Of a DNA stretch of 64,000 nucleotides, positions 17,221 through 26,303 are shown piece by piece. Under the pieces are notes generated by a model. The model did no database searches. It was not told where the DNA came from and worked only from the letters and a program-made list of their open reading frames with translations. How positions within the stretch are numbered: position 1 is the first letter of the stretch; every line of letters starts with the position of its first letter. The translations under genes were made by a program, and so were the position numbers. Origin of the DNA: Emcibacteraceae bacterium (GTDB lineage: Bacteria > Pseudomonadota > Alphaproteobacteria > Sphingomonadales > Emcibacteraceae); NCBI GenBank assembly GCA_041396985.1, contig JAWKXO010000006.1:44936-108935 (forward strand), read 5' to 3'.

Positions 17221-17763
17221 ATGAAATATCTTAACATTATAGCCGCTGTTTTGATTTTCAGTGCAGTTTCTGTATATGCGCAAGACACATTCCACCCGGC
17301 GGAACGGGTCTATAACAGAACGAATGATTATGTAAAAAGTTTCTTTGACGGGGCAATACCAAAAAAATCAACAGTGTGGGTCATCGGTGACCTCCGTGAT
17401 CATATTAATGAGGTTCTTAACGGGGCAGATAAAACCCCGGTAAGGTACCGATACTGGCGCAAAGGGGGCAGGACCCTATGGGTTCTTGAAAGTGTCGCAC
17501 GGACCATGCCCATTACCGCCGGTGTCGTTGTTGAAGATGACAAAATAGTCGATATCAGCGTGCTTATTTACAGGGAAAGCCGTGGCCATGAAGTCCAGAG
17601 CCGCGCTTACCGCTCACAATATTATGATGCGGCACTGACCGGTGATAATTCGCTTGATAAGCCGATTAATGGCATTTCCGGCTCGACACTTTCATCAAAT
17701 TCGATGAAACGAATTGCCCGAATTGCCTTGCTGCTACATAAAGATGTTGTGGACGCCGAATGA
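17221..17763 (+). CDS. Exported FMN-binding domain protein, likely ApbE target
   Basis: Small periplasmic electron-transfer protein of the FMN_bind family (as in RnfG and NqrC), 180 residues. A clean Sec signal peptide (MKYLNIIAAV to YAQ, 1-20) is followed by a FMN-binding domain with GISGSTLSSNSM near residue 147, which corresponds to the SGATxTS/T site where ApbE links FMN to the hydroxyl residue. The frame is open from GTG 17206, but ATG 17221 has GGGA at proper distance and yields the clean signal peptide. No other Rnf or Nqr subunits are present, so its electron partners are unknown. It is divergent from apbE. Confidence 0.85.
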   Translation: MKYLNIIAAVLIFSAVSVYAQDTFHPAERVYNRTNDYVKSFFDGAIPKKSTVWVIGDLRDHINEVLNGADKTPVRYRYWRKGGRTLWVLESVARTMPITAGVVVEDDKIVDISVLIYRESRGHEVQSRAYRSQYYDAALTGDNSLDKPINGISGSTLSSNSMKRIARIALLLHKDVVDAE

Positions 17764-17797
17764 CAATCAAAAAAATTAACCCTGTCTGGAATTTATA

Positions 17798-18613
17798 TTG
17801 ACCCTACTACACATCATCGTTCTTGCCATCGTGCAGGGCATTACCGAATTTTTGCCCATCAGTTCATCTGGACATCTTATATTGGTTCCGCTTCTGTCCG
17901 ACTGGCCCGATCAGGGTGTCATGATGGATGTAGGCGTTCATGTTGGCACCCTTGGGGCAGTCATTCTTTATTTTCGCAAAGATGTGTGGCGGCTTTTACA
18001 TGCCTTCATTCAGATGCTTCTGCTGAAAAAAGACTATAACAGATCCGAACGCACCATGATGCTAGCGATTATCCTTGCCACAGTCCCGGTTATTATATTT
18101 GGCGGGCTCTTTTCAGCGATTGGGCTGATTGATAATTTAAGATGCATGGAGGTCATTGGCTGGACATCCATCATTTTTGGTATTCTGCTTTACTGGTATG
18201 ATACAAAATCACCGGTTAAAATTAATCTTTCCGGTCTTAAATATGGTCATGCCCTGATCATTGGTCTGGCGCAGGTGCTGGCGCTTATTCCCGGGACAAG
18301 TCGCTCCGGCATCACCATGACGGCCGCACGGGCCCTTGGTTTTTCCAGAACCACCGCCGCCCACTTTTCCATGCTGCTTTCAATTCCAACCATTCTTGCA
18401 GCAGCAACCTTGCTGCTTATTGAACTTTTTACCGGCGATCAACAACCAGCCGTCTCCCTTTCAGAACTTCTCTGGGGGGCGGGCCTTAGCTTTATATCAG
18501 CTTTGCTTGCTATTACTTTTCTGATGAAATGGCTGCAAAAATCATCCATGACCCCGTTTGTTTTTTACAGGGTCGGTCTTGGTCTGTTTCTGCTTTATCT
18601 TGTATATCTGTAA
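17798..18613 (+). CDS. uppP: Undecaprenyl-diphosphatase UppP (BacA)
   Basis: Inner-membrane phosphatase that recycles undecaprenyl diphosphate to the monophosphate carrier used for peptidoglycan and surface glycans; also gives bacitracin resistance. 271 residues with about eight helices and both active-site motifs: GITEFLPISSSGH (15-27) and IPGTSRSGITMTAARALGFSR (around 165). The start is TTG 17798 with GGA 7 bases before it, 34 bases past the FMN-binding gene stop. Length and topology are normal. Confidence 0.96.
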   Translation: MTLLHIIVLAIVQGITEFLPISSSGHLILVPLLSDWPDQGVMMDVGVHVGTLGAVILYFRKDVWRLLHAFIQMLLLKKDYNRSERTMMLAIILATVPVIIFGGLFSAIGLIDNLRCMEVIGWTSIIFGILLYWYDTKSPVKINLSGLKYGHALIIGLAQVLALIPGTSRSGITMTAARALGFSRTTAAHFSMLLSIPTILAAATLLLIELFTGDQQPAVSLSELLWGAGLSFISALLAITFLMKWLQKSSMTPFVFYRVGLGLFLLYLVYL

Positions 18614-18616
18614 AGT

Positions 18617-19528
18617 CTATTTTTTCAGCCATTCAATGAAATTGATTGACGCATCAATCAATTGCGCTCTTGGTTTTTCAAGAAGAGCCGCATGATCACC
18701 GCCTTTTAAAACAACCCATTGCTTGTTGGCATTTGGAAATTCCGAAAATGCCTTTGCATGTGATTTTGTTTCTGCCAGTGGGTCAAACTCCCCCTGAAGC
18801 AGCAACACGGGCATTGATACTTTTTTCGGGTCAAACTGATTATACTGTTCCTGATTACGCCAGTCAGCCCTGACTGGATCCGCTTCAAGAGAGGCCCGGA
18901 CATATTCATCGATTGCTTTCTGGCTGATTGATCCAGGCGTGATAAAATCACTTGCTGCCGCTTCTGCTGTATTTTCTTTCATAGGCGGTTTACCATTCTG
19001 TATATCGTCCGGATATTTATTTTCATAACGAACCGGATAACCAAACAGGGTCAGACTGGCAAAATTTTCGGGATATAGCTGCGCTGTAAGCTGACTGATC
19101 ATTGAGCCCATAGACCAGCCCCAGACATTAATTTTCTGTCCTGTCCTTTTCACAAGCCAGTCTAGAACAATTGAGAGATCCTTGGCTGCTCTGTTTGGTG
19201 TATTCCAGCCAGTATCATCACGCGGTGTGCCGCCATATCCGCGGGCATCTAGGGCCCAGACACTGTACCCACGCTCATTAAAACCATCCATAAGCGAAAG
19301 GTCCTCGCCTTCCACCTGCAAATCAAAGTCCGGAATTGAACTCCAGGTCCGGCCATGATGAAGCAGGATTATTCCTTTCGGATTTTCTACCGACTTTTCC
19401 CAGACGGCCATAGGATGACCGTCTGCCATAACTGTATGTTTTGTAGCTGTTTTTGCCTGAGAAAATGCAGTATTGATGCTAATCAGAAACAATACCGGAA
19501 TTATTATAAATAGTTTAAATTGCTTCAT
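18617..19528 (-). CDS. Secreted alpha/beta hydrolase
   Basis: Serine hydrolase of 303 residues with a Sec signal peptide (1-23, ending AFSQA). It has an oxyanion region LLHHGRTW, the nucleophile elbow GWSMGS (Ser near 142), an acid near 237 in LLLQGEFDPLAE and a terminal His in GGDHAALL. The fold family includes lysophospholipases, esterases and lactonases; the substrate is not recognisable. It is the last gene of a probable minus-strand operon that starts with the cytochrome b gene. Ribosome site GAGGTG precedes ATG 19528. Confidence 0.85.
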   Translation of the reverse strand: MKQFKLFIIIPVLFLISINTAFSQAKTATKHTVMADGHPMAVWEKSVENPKGIILLHHGRTWSSIPDFDLQVEGEDLSLMDGFNERGYSVWALDARGYGGTPRDDTGWNTPNRAAKDLSIVLDWLVKRTGQKINVWGWSMGSMISQLTAQLYPENFASLTLFGYPVRYENKYPDDIQNGKPPMKENTAEAAASDFITPGSISQKAIDEYVRASLEADPVRADWRNQEQYNQFDPKKVSMPVLLLQGEFDPLAETKSHAKAFSEFPNANKQWVVLKGGDHAALLEKPRAQLIDASINFIEWLKK

Positions 19529-19554
19529 CTTAACACCTCTTATTCCTGTTTAAA

Positions 19555-20856
19555 TCATTGTAGGGTGGTCGCCCAGTTTTTAGCCTGATGATAATTCTGC
19601 ATCGGCATTACGCTTGATTGTTTCTTACCACCGGATGTTGTAATGGTCAATTTCAGCAAATCATTTTTGCTTAATTGCTCGATGGAATTCAGACTTCCTT
19701 CGGGAAACACATAAAGCCTGGCATTTGCCGGTGCTTTTGTTCCGACCTGTGACAATAGCTTTTTATTATTTGAATTTTCTGTTGCTACAATCTCTTTCCT
19801 ATCAGCCGAATTCGACATAAGTTCAAGATTATAGTTATAGTTTTCCTCATTTTTTTCGTTGGTGCCAATCGGCCCTTCCACAGCTTTATTCTGTCCCGCA
19901 AGTTCCGTATTTTCCGGGTTTCTAAATTCCAACGATACGTTCTCTACTTCGCTGTTCAGAACAACCCCTAAATCACCGTTTACTCCGACAACCAGAATAC
20001 AGGTCGTTCCTTCAAAGTTTCCGCCGCAACCAGGATAGGACACCATCCATGTAACATCCTCTTCCCGCGGCCGATAAGCGAGCCAGTTGGTAAAATCATT
20101 TGCCGGGCGGCTGTAAGGATAGCCGTCTTCATCAGCTTTGCTTCCTTCAACAAAGGCCCTTACTGATTTATCCAGATAAAAATAATAATTGAAAATTTCA
20201 TTGTTATTTGCCGTTGCCTGAATGGCTTCAATACTTTTGGCTGGCCGTGTTTTTATCAGATTTTCATTGGATAGAAACTTCTGCGTTGTCTTTTCTTCAG
20301 CAACTTTAATTAATGAGTCTTCATATTTATCCCAGTCTTCCTGACTTGCCTGGGAAAGATAGTTATCCTTGACTTCCAGATACAGATTATCAAGTAGCCC
20401 CCACTCCACATCGGTTAAATAATCAAGCAGCATTCCTTGTCCGGCTTCCCCCTTTTTTGCCGTTTCCTGATCAAGCAGATGAATTTGACGGGATAACAGA
20501 AGCTGGTTAACCATTGAATCACTTGCTTCCTGCCTGGCCAGCCCGATCAACCCCATAATTTCGGGTGAATTACAGGATGCCCTGCGCGCATAAATTCTTG
20601 CTTCTTTCTTGAATTTTTCCACCCGGTCAAGCTTGCCTGAAAAATTAGAATTGGCAAATACAATCTGGCCATTTAACACTTCTGCTTCCAGCCTTGAAAG
20701 CAGCGGACAATGTTGGTTCGCCTCTTCAATAATGACCATTGCCTGATATTTTTGAAAAAATTCAGCCTCTTCATCGGACTGTGCAAAGCTTCTGAATGAC
20801 AACAGATTGAATGCAAAAAACATTACTGCCGCTATTTTAAGCGAACCGACATTCAT
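19555..20856 (-). CDS. Unknown exported protein
   Basis: I do not recognise this 433-residue protein. It starts with a signal peptide (MNVGSLKIAAVMFFAFNLL to SFAQ). The first half is helical and charged, with an early cysteine pair about 60 residues apart (HCPLL and RASCNSP). The second half looks beta-rich, with another pair in YPGCGGNFEGTTC. Four cysteines suggest two disulfides. The frame is open to ATG 20919, which overlaps the stop of the preceding gene as ATGA, but ATG 20856 has a strong ribosome site (AAGGA, 8 bases) and starts a normal signal peptide, so I prefer it. It sits between another unknown gene and an alpha/beta hydrolase. Confidence 0.7.
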   Translation of the reverse strand: MNVGSLKIAAVMFFAFNLLSFRSFAQSDEEAEFFQKYQAMVIIEEANQHCPLLSRLEAEVLNGQIVFANSNFSGKLDRVEKFKKEARIYARRASCNSPEIMGLIGLARQEASDSMVNQLLLSRQIHLLDQETAKKGEAGQGMLLDYLTDVEWGLLDNLYLEVKDNYLSQASQEDWDKYEDSLIKVAEEKTTQKFLSNENLIKTRPAKSIEAIQATANNNEIFNYYFYLDKSVRAFVEGSKADEDGYPYSRPANDFTNWLAYRPREEDVTWMVSYPGCGGNFEGTTCILVVGVNGDLGVVLNSEVENVSLEFRNPENTELAGQNKAVEGPIGTNEKNEENYNYNLELMSNSADRKEIVATENSNNKKLLSQVGTKAPANARLYVFPEGSLNSIEQLSKNDLLKLTITTSGGKKQSSVMPMQNYHQAKNWATTLQ

Positions 20857-20915
20857 TAAACTTTTCCTTGCTGTTAACACAGCCGTAAATAAAACTGAAA
20901 AATATGGCAAAATTA

Positions 20916-21335
20916 TCATTCTTGACGCTTTAATGAGGATAGTGCCTCATCAATGAGAAATAAATCTGTCAGCATTGCTCTAATATGAATGGATGCGTTC
21001 AGATTATCAACAACCTGAGACCCGATTGAAGGCAGGGACAGAACCATTGATACAGCTGTCAGTGACTTTTGTGCATCGGCACGAAGTATTTCTATAAACT
21101 GATTAAACTGCTCCGCACCGCTATTTACGGTTTCTTTAACTTCTGCTTCAAAGTCATCCGCAATTGAATCAAGTCCGTCTTTTAATCCGCCCAGATAAAC
21201 GCGGATTGATGGACCGGCACCACCGCCGGTATATTCAAAATCACGCCCCTGCGCTGCATAGGCCAGCATAAATTCGTAGCCTGTCTCGATTGCATCAATT
21301 GACGTACGGAGTTTACTTTTACCTTGTTCACTCAT
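20916..21335 (-). CDS. Unknown small helical cytoplasmic protein
   Basis: Protein of 139 residues without a signal peptide or long membrane helix. It is predicted mostly helical, with an acidic centre (about 50-70) and a Gly-rich YTGGGAGPS segment near 35. I recognise no family. A ribosome site (AGAAAGA) precedes ATG 21335. It lies 30 bases after the cytochrome b gene and its stop overlaps an alternative start of the next gene as ATGA, so it is part of that operon. Function cannot be inferred beyond that. Confidence 0.65.
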   Translation of the reverse strand: MSEQGKSKLRTSIDAIETGYEFMLAYAAQGRDFEYTGGGAGPSIRVYLGGLKDGLDSIADDFEAEVKETVNSGAEQFNQFIEILRADAQKSLTAVSMVLSLPSIGSQVVDNLNASIHIRAMLTDLFLIDEALSSLKRQE

Positions 21336-21365
21336 CTTAATTCTTTCTAATACTCAAATTAATAA

Positions 21366-21971
21366 TTAAATATCCCAGCGGTTCGGATCATGGTTTTTGT
21401 TAAATTCATCACGCGTAATCCAGCCTTTAAACATAGACCGCAGATACATTGACTTTTCCGGTCTGAGTGAAAAGTAAATATGCAGCATAATCGAACTGAC
21501 AAATATTAGTGTGGAGAGGCCATGGAAAACATAAATTATTCCCCAGGTTTCTGCCTGAAAAATAAAAGGATTACGCTGCCAGAACGGAGTATCAATTTTT
21601 AAAAGCAGCAACCAACCTGTAACAAGCGAAACAAGACTGAACACTGTAATCGCATGGTGCATTAATTTCTGTTCAAGTGAATATTTACCGCCCAAAACTT
21701 TTCCACGACCTTCAATAAATTCACGAATATCGGCCACTGAAATCCACATTGATTTTAACTTTTTTGGCGAAAGCGACCGAAAAAGATGAATTAAAACAGC
21801 GATTGTCAGGGCAATACCGGCGATCCAGTGTGGTTCAACCCATTCAAATTTAAACCCCAGCACTGGAAGCAATCCCGTCGCCAGTAATATTAAAATACAC
21901 GCCGCCATTAACCAGTGAAAAACCCGACTGACAGACCCATGCCGAATTATGTGATCTTCATTTTTTTCCAT
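21366..21971 (-). CDS. Membrane cytochrome b (formate dehydrogenase gamma / b561-like)
   Basis: Inner-membrane di-haem b protein that passes electrons between a periplasmic dehydrogenase and quinone. About 200 residues with four helices. Histidines in RHGSVSRVFHWLM, PHWIAGIAL, LMHHAITVF and MLHIYFSL fit the haem ligands of the family. It is divergent from the Mo-hydroxylase operon at 22258, making it a good candidate for that enzyme's electron acceptor. The start is unsettled: the frame is open to TTG 22046, with ATG at 22007 and 21971. I chose 21971 since the family usually begins close to the first histidine motif, though no ribosome site stands out. Confidence 0.82.
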   Translation of the reverse strand: MEKNEDHIIRHGSVSRVFHWLMAACILILLATGLLPVLGFKFEWVEPHWIAGIALTIAVLIHLFRSLSPKKLKSMWISVADIREFIEGRGKVLGGKYSLEQKLMHHAITVFSLVSLVTGWLLLLKIDTPFWQRNPFIFQAETWGIIYVFHGLSTLIFVSSIMLHIYFSLRPEKSMYLRSMFKGWITRDEFNKNHDPNRWDI

Positions 21972-22257
21972 AAGTATTTTTTCGCTGAAAACAGCGCCTT
22001 TTTTCATTGTCCCGTTAATTTTGCATCTAGACTTAACTAACTTCAAGTTATATAGTTACATCACCTCATAGCGGGAGGCAAAAAATATCTCAAGAAAAAT
22101 CACAAAAATATTCTAGAGGTATGGAAACATAGTTGCAGTAGAATCATGTCCAATAGAAAATATTGAGCGTACGGTGGGTTGTTGATGGCATTTTTTATGT
22201 CTTATATATATTTGCAACGAAGTATATAGAAATACTAATGTGGAGGAGCACAAATTA

Positions 22258-22896
22258 ATGCAAAAAAAATTCAGTTCAGATCGGTATGATCCTCTGAGCA
22301 CAGAACGAGATGCGCTATCCCGGCGTACTTTTATTAAAGGCGTAATCGCTGCCGGTACAGTTGCCGGTGCCGCTGGCCTTATGACAGGGTGTTCAGGCGG
22401 TGACAGCTCAGGCGGTGGCGCTGGTTCAGTTGAAAGACTTGTAACCATCAATGTTAACGGCAAAGACCGCCCCGTAGATGTTATGCCAAACGAAACCCTT
22501 GCCCATACTCTTCGTAACAAACTCGGCCTTACCGGAACTAAGCTCGGCTGTGACCGTGCATCCTGTGGTGCCTGTACCGTAATGATTGACGGCATCACCA
22601 CATATAGCTGTTCAACATTAACCCACATGGTACGTAACAAAAAAATCGTGACAATCGAAGGTGTAGCTGGTCCAAATGGTGAGCTTCACCCTGTTCAGCA
22701 GGCCATGATAGAGGAACTTGCTCCGCAATGCGGATATTGTACCCCGGGCCAGGTTGTTTCAGGCGTAGCTCTCTTACAGCGCAACCCATCCCCGACACGT
22801 GAAGAAGTTCGTCATGCACTCTCCGGCAATCTATGTCGTTGCGGCGCCTATAATAATTACATTAACGCTATAGTTAAAGCAGCAGGGAGGGCATAA
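22258..22896 (+). CDS. Tat-exported [2Fe-2S] subunit of a periplasmic molybdenum hydroxylase
   Basis: Iron-sulfur small subunit of a xanthine-dehydrogenase-family enzyme, similar in layout to E. coli PaoA (YagT). 212 residues. The N-terminus has a Tat motif (SRRTFIKG, Arg22-Arg23) and a hydrophobic stretch ending LMTGC, which resembles a lipobox (Cys45) and is followed by a Ser/Gly linker. It may therefore be a Tat-exported lipoprotein. Two 2Fe-2S sites follow: CDRASCGACTV with a later Cys, then CGYCTPGQ with NLCRCGAY. GTG 22240 opens the frame, but ATG 22258 has GGAGGAG 9 bases before it. It starts the operon with the Mo and FAD subunits. Confidence 0.92.
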   Translation: MQKKFSSDRYDPLSTERDALSRRTFIKGVIAAGTVAGAAGLMTGCSGGDSSGGGAGSVERLVTINVNGKDRPVDVMPNETLAHTLRNKLGLTGTKLGCDRASCGACTVMIDGITTYSCSTLTHMVRNKKIVTIEGVAGPNGELHPVQQAMIEELAPQCGYCTPGQVVSGVALLQRNPSPTREEVRHALSGNLCRCGAYNNYINAIVKAAGRA

Positions 22897-22898
22897 AA

Positions 22899-25298
22899 AT
22901 GGCAGAGAAACTATTAGGTAACAACTTTACCCCACCAGACGTTAGAGCAAAAGTAACAGGCGCCAGCAAATATTCGGAAGATGTCCGTGTTGATGGTATG
23001 TGCTATGTAAAAATGCTCGGCAATCCGATGCCCAGCTCCAATGTCACTATTGTTGATACTTCAGAAGCTTTGGCCATGAAAGGTGTGCTTGGAATATTGA
23101 CAGAAAATGATGTTCCGCCTTCTTCTCCTCCTAGCTATCCAATCCTGACCAGCAAGCCAAGACAGCTTGGTCAGCCAATTCTTGCAATTGCCGCTGAAAC
23201 CGAAGCGATAGCTGCAGAAGCTCTTGAAAAAATTAAAGTAAATTACGAGGCACAACCTTTCAGCCTTGACCCTCTTCAAAGCCTTTATCCTGGCGGACCA
23301 AATGCCCTTGATGAAGGAAATATTTCTGGAGGACGCTCTGTTCCTCTTGGTGTTCTGAAATGGACAGCCCGTGATTTCGCAGAAGCCGGTGAAACCAGAC
23401 TTCCAATGGGTGAGGCCCCTGAAGAGTGGTCTGTAGGTGATGTTGAAGCAGCCTTCAAGGATGCGGCCTTTATCATAGACGAACCCTTTGTTGTTGCAAG
23501 TTCAAGCCACCAGGCCCTAGAGCCAAGAAGCACATTATCCTATTGGGAAAATGGAAAATGCTTTGTATACGGTTCATCACAAAGCCAGTCATGGATGATG
23601 CCAGGTCTTGCCGCCATGCTCCAGATACCTGTTGAAGATGTCGTTTACATTGCGGAATTCTGCGGTGGTGGTTTTGGCGCCAAAGCAAGCCCTTATCCGA
23701 CAATGGCAATTCCGGCCTATATGTCCAAAAAAATTGGTCGCCCCTGCATGCTTCGCATCACAAGAGCGGAAGAGTATCAAATCGGTGGTTCACGTCCCGG
23801 ATTCCAGGGTCAGCTGAAAGTTGGCTTTGACAAAAAAGGGAAAGTAACAGCGATAGACTGCTACATCGTTCAATCCGGCGGCCCAAGCAACGGTTCCGGC
23901 GACCATACGGCAGCAGCAGAGGCGCTGGCGCTTGTTTATACACCAACAAACATGCGTTTCCGTGGTGTTCCGGTCGTTACCAATAAACCAATGCATATTT
24001 CACAGCGTGGCCCTGGTCAGAACCAGATCGCGTGTATTATGGAACCCTTTATGGACCGCGCTGCCAAGCAGCTGGGCATAGACCGTATCATGATCCGTGA
24101 AATTAATGCACCTGATCACGATGTTGTTTTCTCTGACCGTAAAAGTACTGTTACCAGTTCCTATATTCGCGATGCCCTGATTATGGGTTCCGATAAATTC
24201 AAATGGAAAGAAAAAATTGCCTTAAGCGGTAAACGCAATGGCAATAAGGTCATCGGCATTGGTGTCGGACAGGCCTATCACTCAGCCGGTTCGAACGGTT
24301 TTGATGGTCTAGTAACCATTCGTCCAGATGGCAAACTTCACATCCATTCCGGTGTTGGTAACCTAGGAACATATTCATATGCATCCGCATCACGTATTGC
24401 TGCGGAAACATTGGGCTGTTCCTGGGAAAACACTGTTATCGAACATGGTGACAGTCGTCGCGGTCTTCCTTGGGTTCTTGCCCAGTTCGGAAGTAACACG
24501 ACCTTTACCACAACAAGAACCAACTTTGCTGCGGCAAATGATGCCAAACAAAAGCTGAAAGAAATTGCTGCAATGGATCTTGGCGGTGCTGCGGATGATT
24601 ATGAAGTGGACAATGAAACGGTCTTCTTAAAATCTGATCCGTCAAAAGTCATGACCTTTGCACAGGCCGCTACACGGGCAATTGAACTCGGCGGAAAGTA
24701 TGACGGGCACGAATTCCCGGATGAACTGAACGCCGTGACAAAAGCCGCGATGCCGCTTGTGGCCGGCCTTGGTCTTTGTGGTGTTGCCAAAGATAATATG
24801 CCTAAGAAAGGAACGGTTCCTGCACTCGCAACGGGCTATGCCATGATTGAGCTTGATACCGAAACCGGTAAGTACGAGATCCTGGAATATACAGCGTTTG
24901 TTGACTGCGGTAGTGTTATCCACCCACAAAGTCTTGAACAGCAAGTTCGTGGCGGTGGTGTTATGGGCATGGGAATGGCCGCGACTGACCGCATGGTTTA
25001 TGACCCGCAAAACGGTCTCTGTGCAACAGTTGATCTTTACCATACAAAACCGCTCACCATTCTTGATATTCCAAGCAATGTTGAGGTCGGTGCGGTGAAT
25101 AAACCTGATCCGCAAAGCCCTGCAGGGGTTAAAGGTGTTGGTGAGCCGGTGATGGGTTGTGCCGCTGCTGCTATCTTAAGCGCTATTCAGGACGCCACAG
25201 GCCATAGCTTCAACCGTACGCCGGTTGATCCAGATATGATTGTCAATGCCATGGCTGGCAGACCGCAATCATTTAAACCTTTACAAGTAAATATATAG
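22899..25298 (+). CDS. Molybdopterin-binding large subunit of the periplasmic hydroxylase
   Basis: Catalytic subunit holding the molybdopterin cytosine dinucleotide cofactor, xanthine dehydrogenase / aldehyde oxidoreductase family. 799 residues, normal length. It shows the substrate-channel motif GGGFGAKASPY near 260 and the general-base glutamate at Glu749 in GVKGVGEP. It has no signal peptide, as expected for a subunit carried through Tat with the small subunit. It starts two bases after the small-subunit stop. The order here is [2Fe-2S] - Mo - FAD, unlike E. coli paoABC where FAD comes second. The substrate may be an aldehyde or N-heterocycle. No XdhC/PaoD-type cofactor chaperone gene is in the window. 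Confidence 0.93.
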   Translation: MAEKLLGNNFTPPDVRAKVTGASKYSEDVRVDGMCYVKMLGNPMPSSNVTIVDTSEALAMKGVLGILTENDVPPSSPPSYPILTSKPRQLGQPILAIAAETEAIAAEALEKIKVNYEAQPFSLDPLQSLYPGGPNALDEGNISGGRSVPLGVLKWTARDFAEAGETRLPMGEAPEEWSVGDVEAAFKDAAFIIDEPFVVASSSHQALEPRSTLSYWENGKCFVYGSSQSQSWMMPGLAAMLQIPVEDVVYIAEFCGGGFGAKASPYPTMAIPAYMSKKIGRPCMLRITRAEEYQIGGSRPGFQGQLKVGFDKKGKVTAIDCYIVQSGGPSNGSGDHTAAAEALALVYTPTNMRFRGVPVVTNKPMHISQRGPGQNQIACIMEPFMDRAAKQLGIDRIMIREINAPDHDVVFSDRKSTVTSSYIRDALIMGSDKFKWKEKIALSGKRNGNKVIGIGVGQAYHSAGSNGFDGLVTIRPDGKLHIHSGVGNLGTYSYASASRIAAETLGCSWENTVIEHGDSRRGLPWVLAQFGSNTTFTTTRTNFAAANDAKQKLKEIAAMDLGGAADDYEVDNETVFLKSDPSKVMTFAQAATRAIELGGKYDGHEFPDELNAVTKAAMPLVAGLGLCGVAKDNMPKKGTVPALATGYAMIELDTETGKYEILEYTAFVDCGSVIHPQSLEQQVRGGGVMGMGMAATDRMVYDPQNGLCATVDLYHTKPLTILDIPSNVEVGAVNKPDPQSPAGVKGVGEPVMGCAAAAILSAIQDATGHSFNRTPVDPDMIVNAMAGRPQSFKPLQVNI

Positions 25299-25310
25299 GA
25301 GGGCACGAAT

Positions 25311-26297
25311 ATGAAAGATATGATGCCAAACTTTAATCTGGTTCAACCAACTGACCTTGCAAGTGCAATCAGCCTGCTTACAGATGCCGGTGAAAACGGC
25401 TGGGCGATCGCTGGTGGACATGACAGTCTTGACTGGTTCAAGGACAGGATCAAAAGACCAACAACCGTTGTGGACCTTACAGGGATCGACTCTCTTAAAG
25501 GGATTCGTGAAACAGCGGATGGCGGCGTTGAAATTGGTGCTTTGACAACGTTAACTGAAGTTGAACTAAACCCAATTATCAAGGAAAAATTCGGTCTGCT
25601 TGCTTCAGCAGCAGGACGTGTGGCCAGCCCGCAAATCAGAAACAAAGGCACAATTGGCGGCAACGTCAGCCAGGATGCCCGTTGCTGGTATTATCGTAGC
25701 GGTCTTGACTGCTACCGTGCCGGTGGCAACACATGTTACTCCGACACACCGGAAGGAATGAACAGGGAACATTGCCTGTTCGGCGCTTCACGCTGTGTGG
25801 CTGTGTCACCATCTGATACAGCGGCAGCACTGGTATCCCTTGATGCCAGCATGGTTATTCAGAACAGCTCTGGCGAAAAAGTTGTTGCCGCAACTGATTT
25901 CTTCATCGGTCCGGCAATTGACATTGAGAATATGACAATTCTGAAACCTGGTGATGTTCTGACCGCCATTCGTATCCCTGCAACATGGGCAGGCGCAGAG
26001 TTTTATTTTGAAAAAGTGGCTGACCGCAATTCATGGGATTTCCCACTGGTCAATATTGCCGCGGCAATCAAAATGAACGGCAGCACAATCGAAGATATCC
26101 GCATTACCTGCGGCGCTGTTGAGTGTGTTCCCAAACGTCTGAATGTTGTGGAAGATATCGTCCGCGGTAGCGAGCGAAACGAAGATACAGCAAATCTTGG
26201 CGCTGGTGCAGCGGCACGCGGTGCTGTTCCGCTCAACTATAACCACTTTAAAATTCCACTTATGGAAGGTCTGGTCCGCAAGGCCATCAGAGGATAA
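25311..26297 (+). CDS. FAD subunit of the hydroxylase with an extra cysteine loop
   Basis: FAD-binding subunit of the molybdenum hydroxylase, 328 residues. FAD motifs are AIAGGHDSLDW (33-42) and the TIGGN stretch (114-118). A cysteine-rich loop follows directly, with Cys125, 134, 142, 155 and 162. Similar loops in PaoB and in 4-hydroxybenzoyl-CoA reductase hold a [4Fe-4S] cluster, so one is likely here. The ribosome site is AGGAGGGC. It follows the Mo subunit by 12 bases and leads into a 49-residue membrane protein gene. No signal peptide; it would cross by Tat with the small subunit. Confidence 0.92.
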   Translation: MKDMMPNFNLVQPTDLASAISLLTDAGENGWAIAGGHDSLDWFKDRIKRPTTVVDLTGIDSLKGIRETADGGVEIGALTTLTEVELNPIIKEKFGLLASAAGRVASPQIRNKGTIGGNVSQDARCWYYRSGLDCYRAGGNTCYSDTPEGMNREHCLFGASRCVAVSPSDTAAALVSLDASMVIQNSSGEKVVAATDFFIGPAIDIENMTILKPGDVLTAIRIPATWAGAEFYFEKVADRNSWDFPLVNIAAAIKMNGSTIEDIRITCGAVECVPKRLNVVEDIVRGSERNEDTANLGAGAAARGAVPLNYNHFKIPLMEGLVRKAIRG

Positions 26298-26303
26298 TTT
26301 AAA

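Noticed and set aside
22113..22640. Long minus-strand ORF (175 codons) over the start of the Mo-hydroxylase small subunit
   Set aside because: It overlaps the clear Fe-S coding frame and its promoter region, has low-complexity Pro/Ser-rich translation and no ribosome site. It is a shadow frame.
24642..25115. Minus-strand ORF of 157 codons inside the Mo subunit gene
   Set aside because: Antisense to a strongly conserved enzyme; no family features and no start signal.
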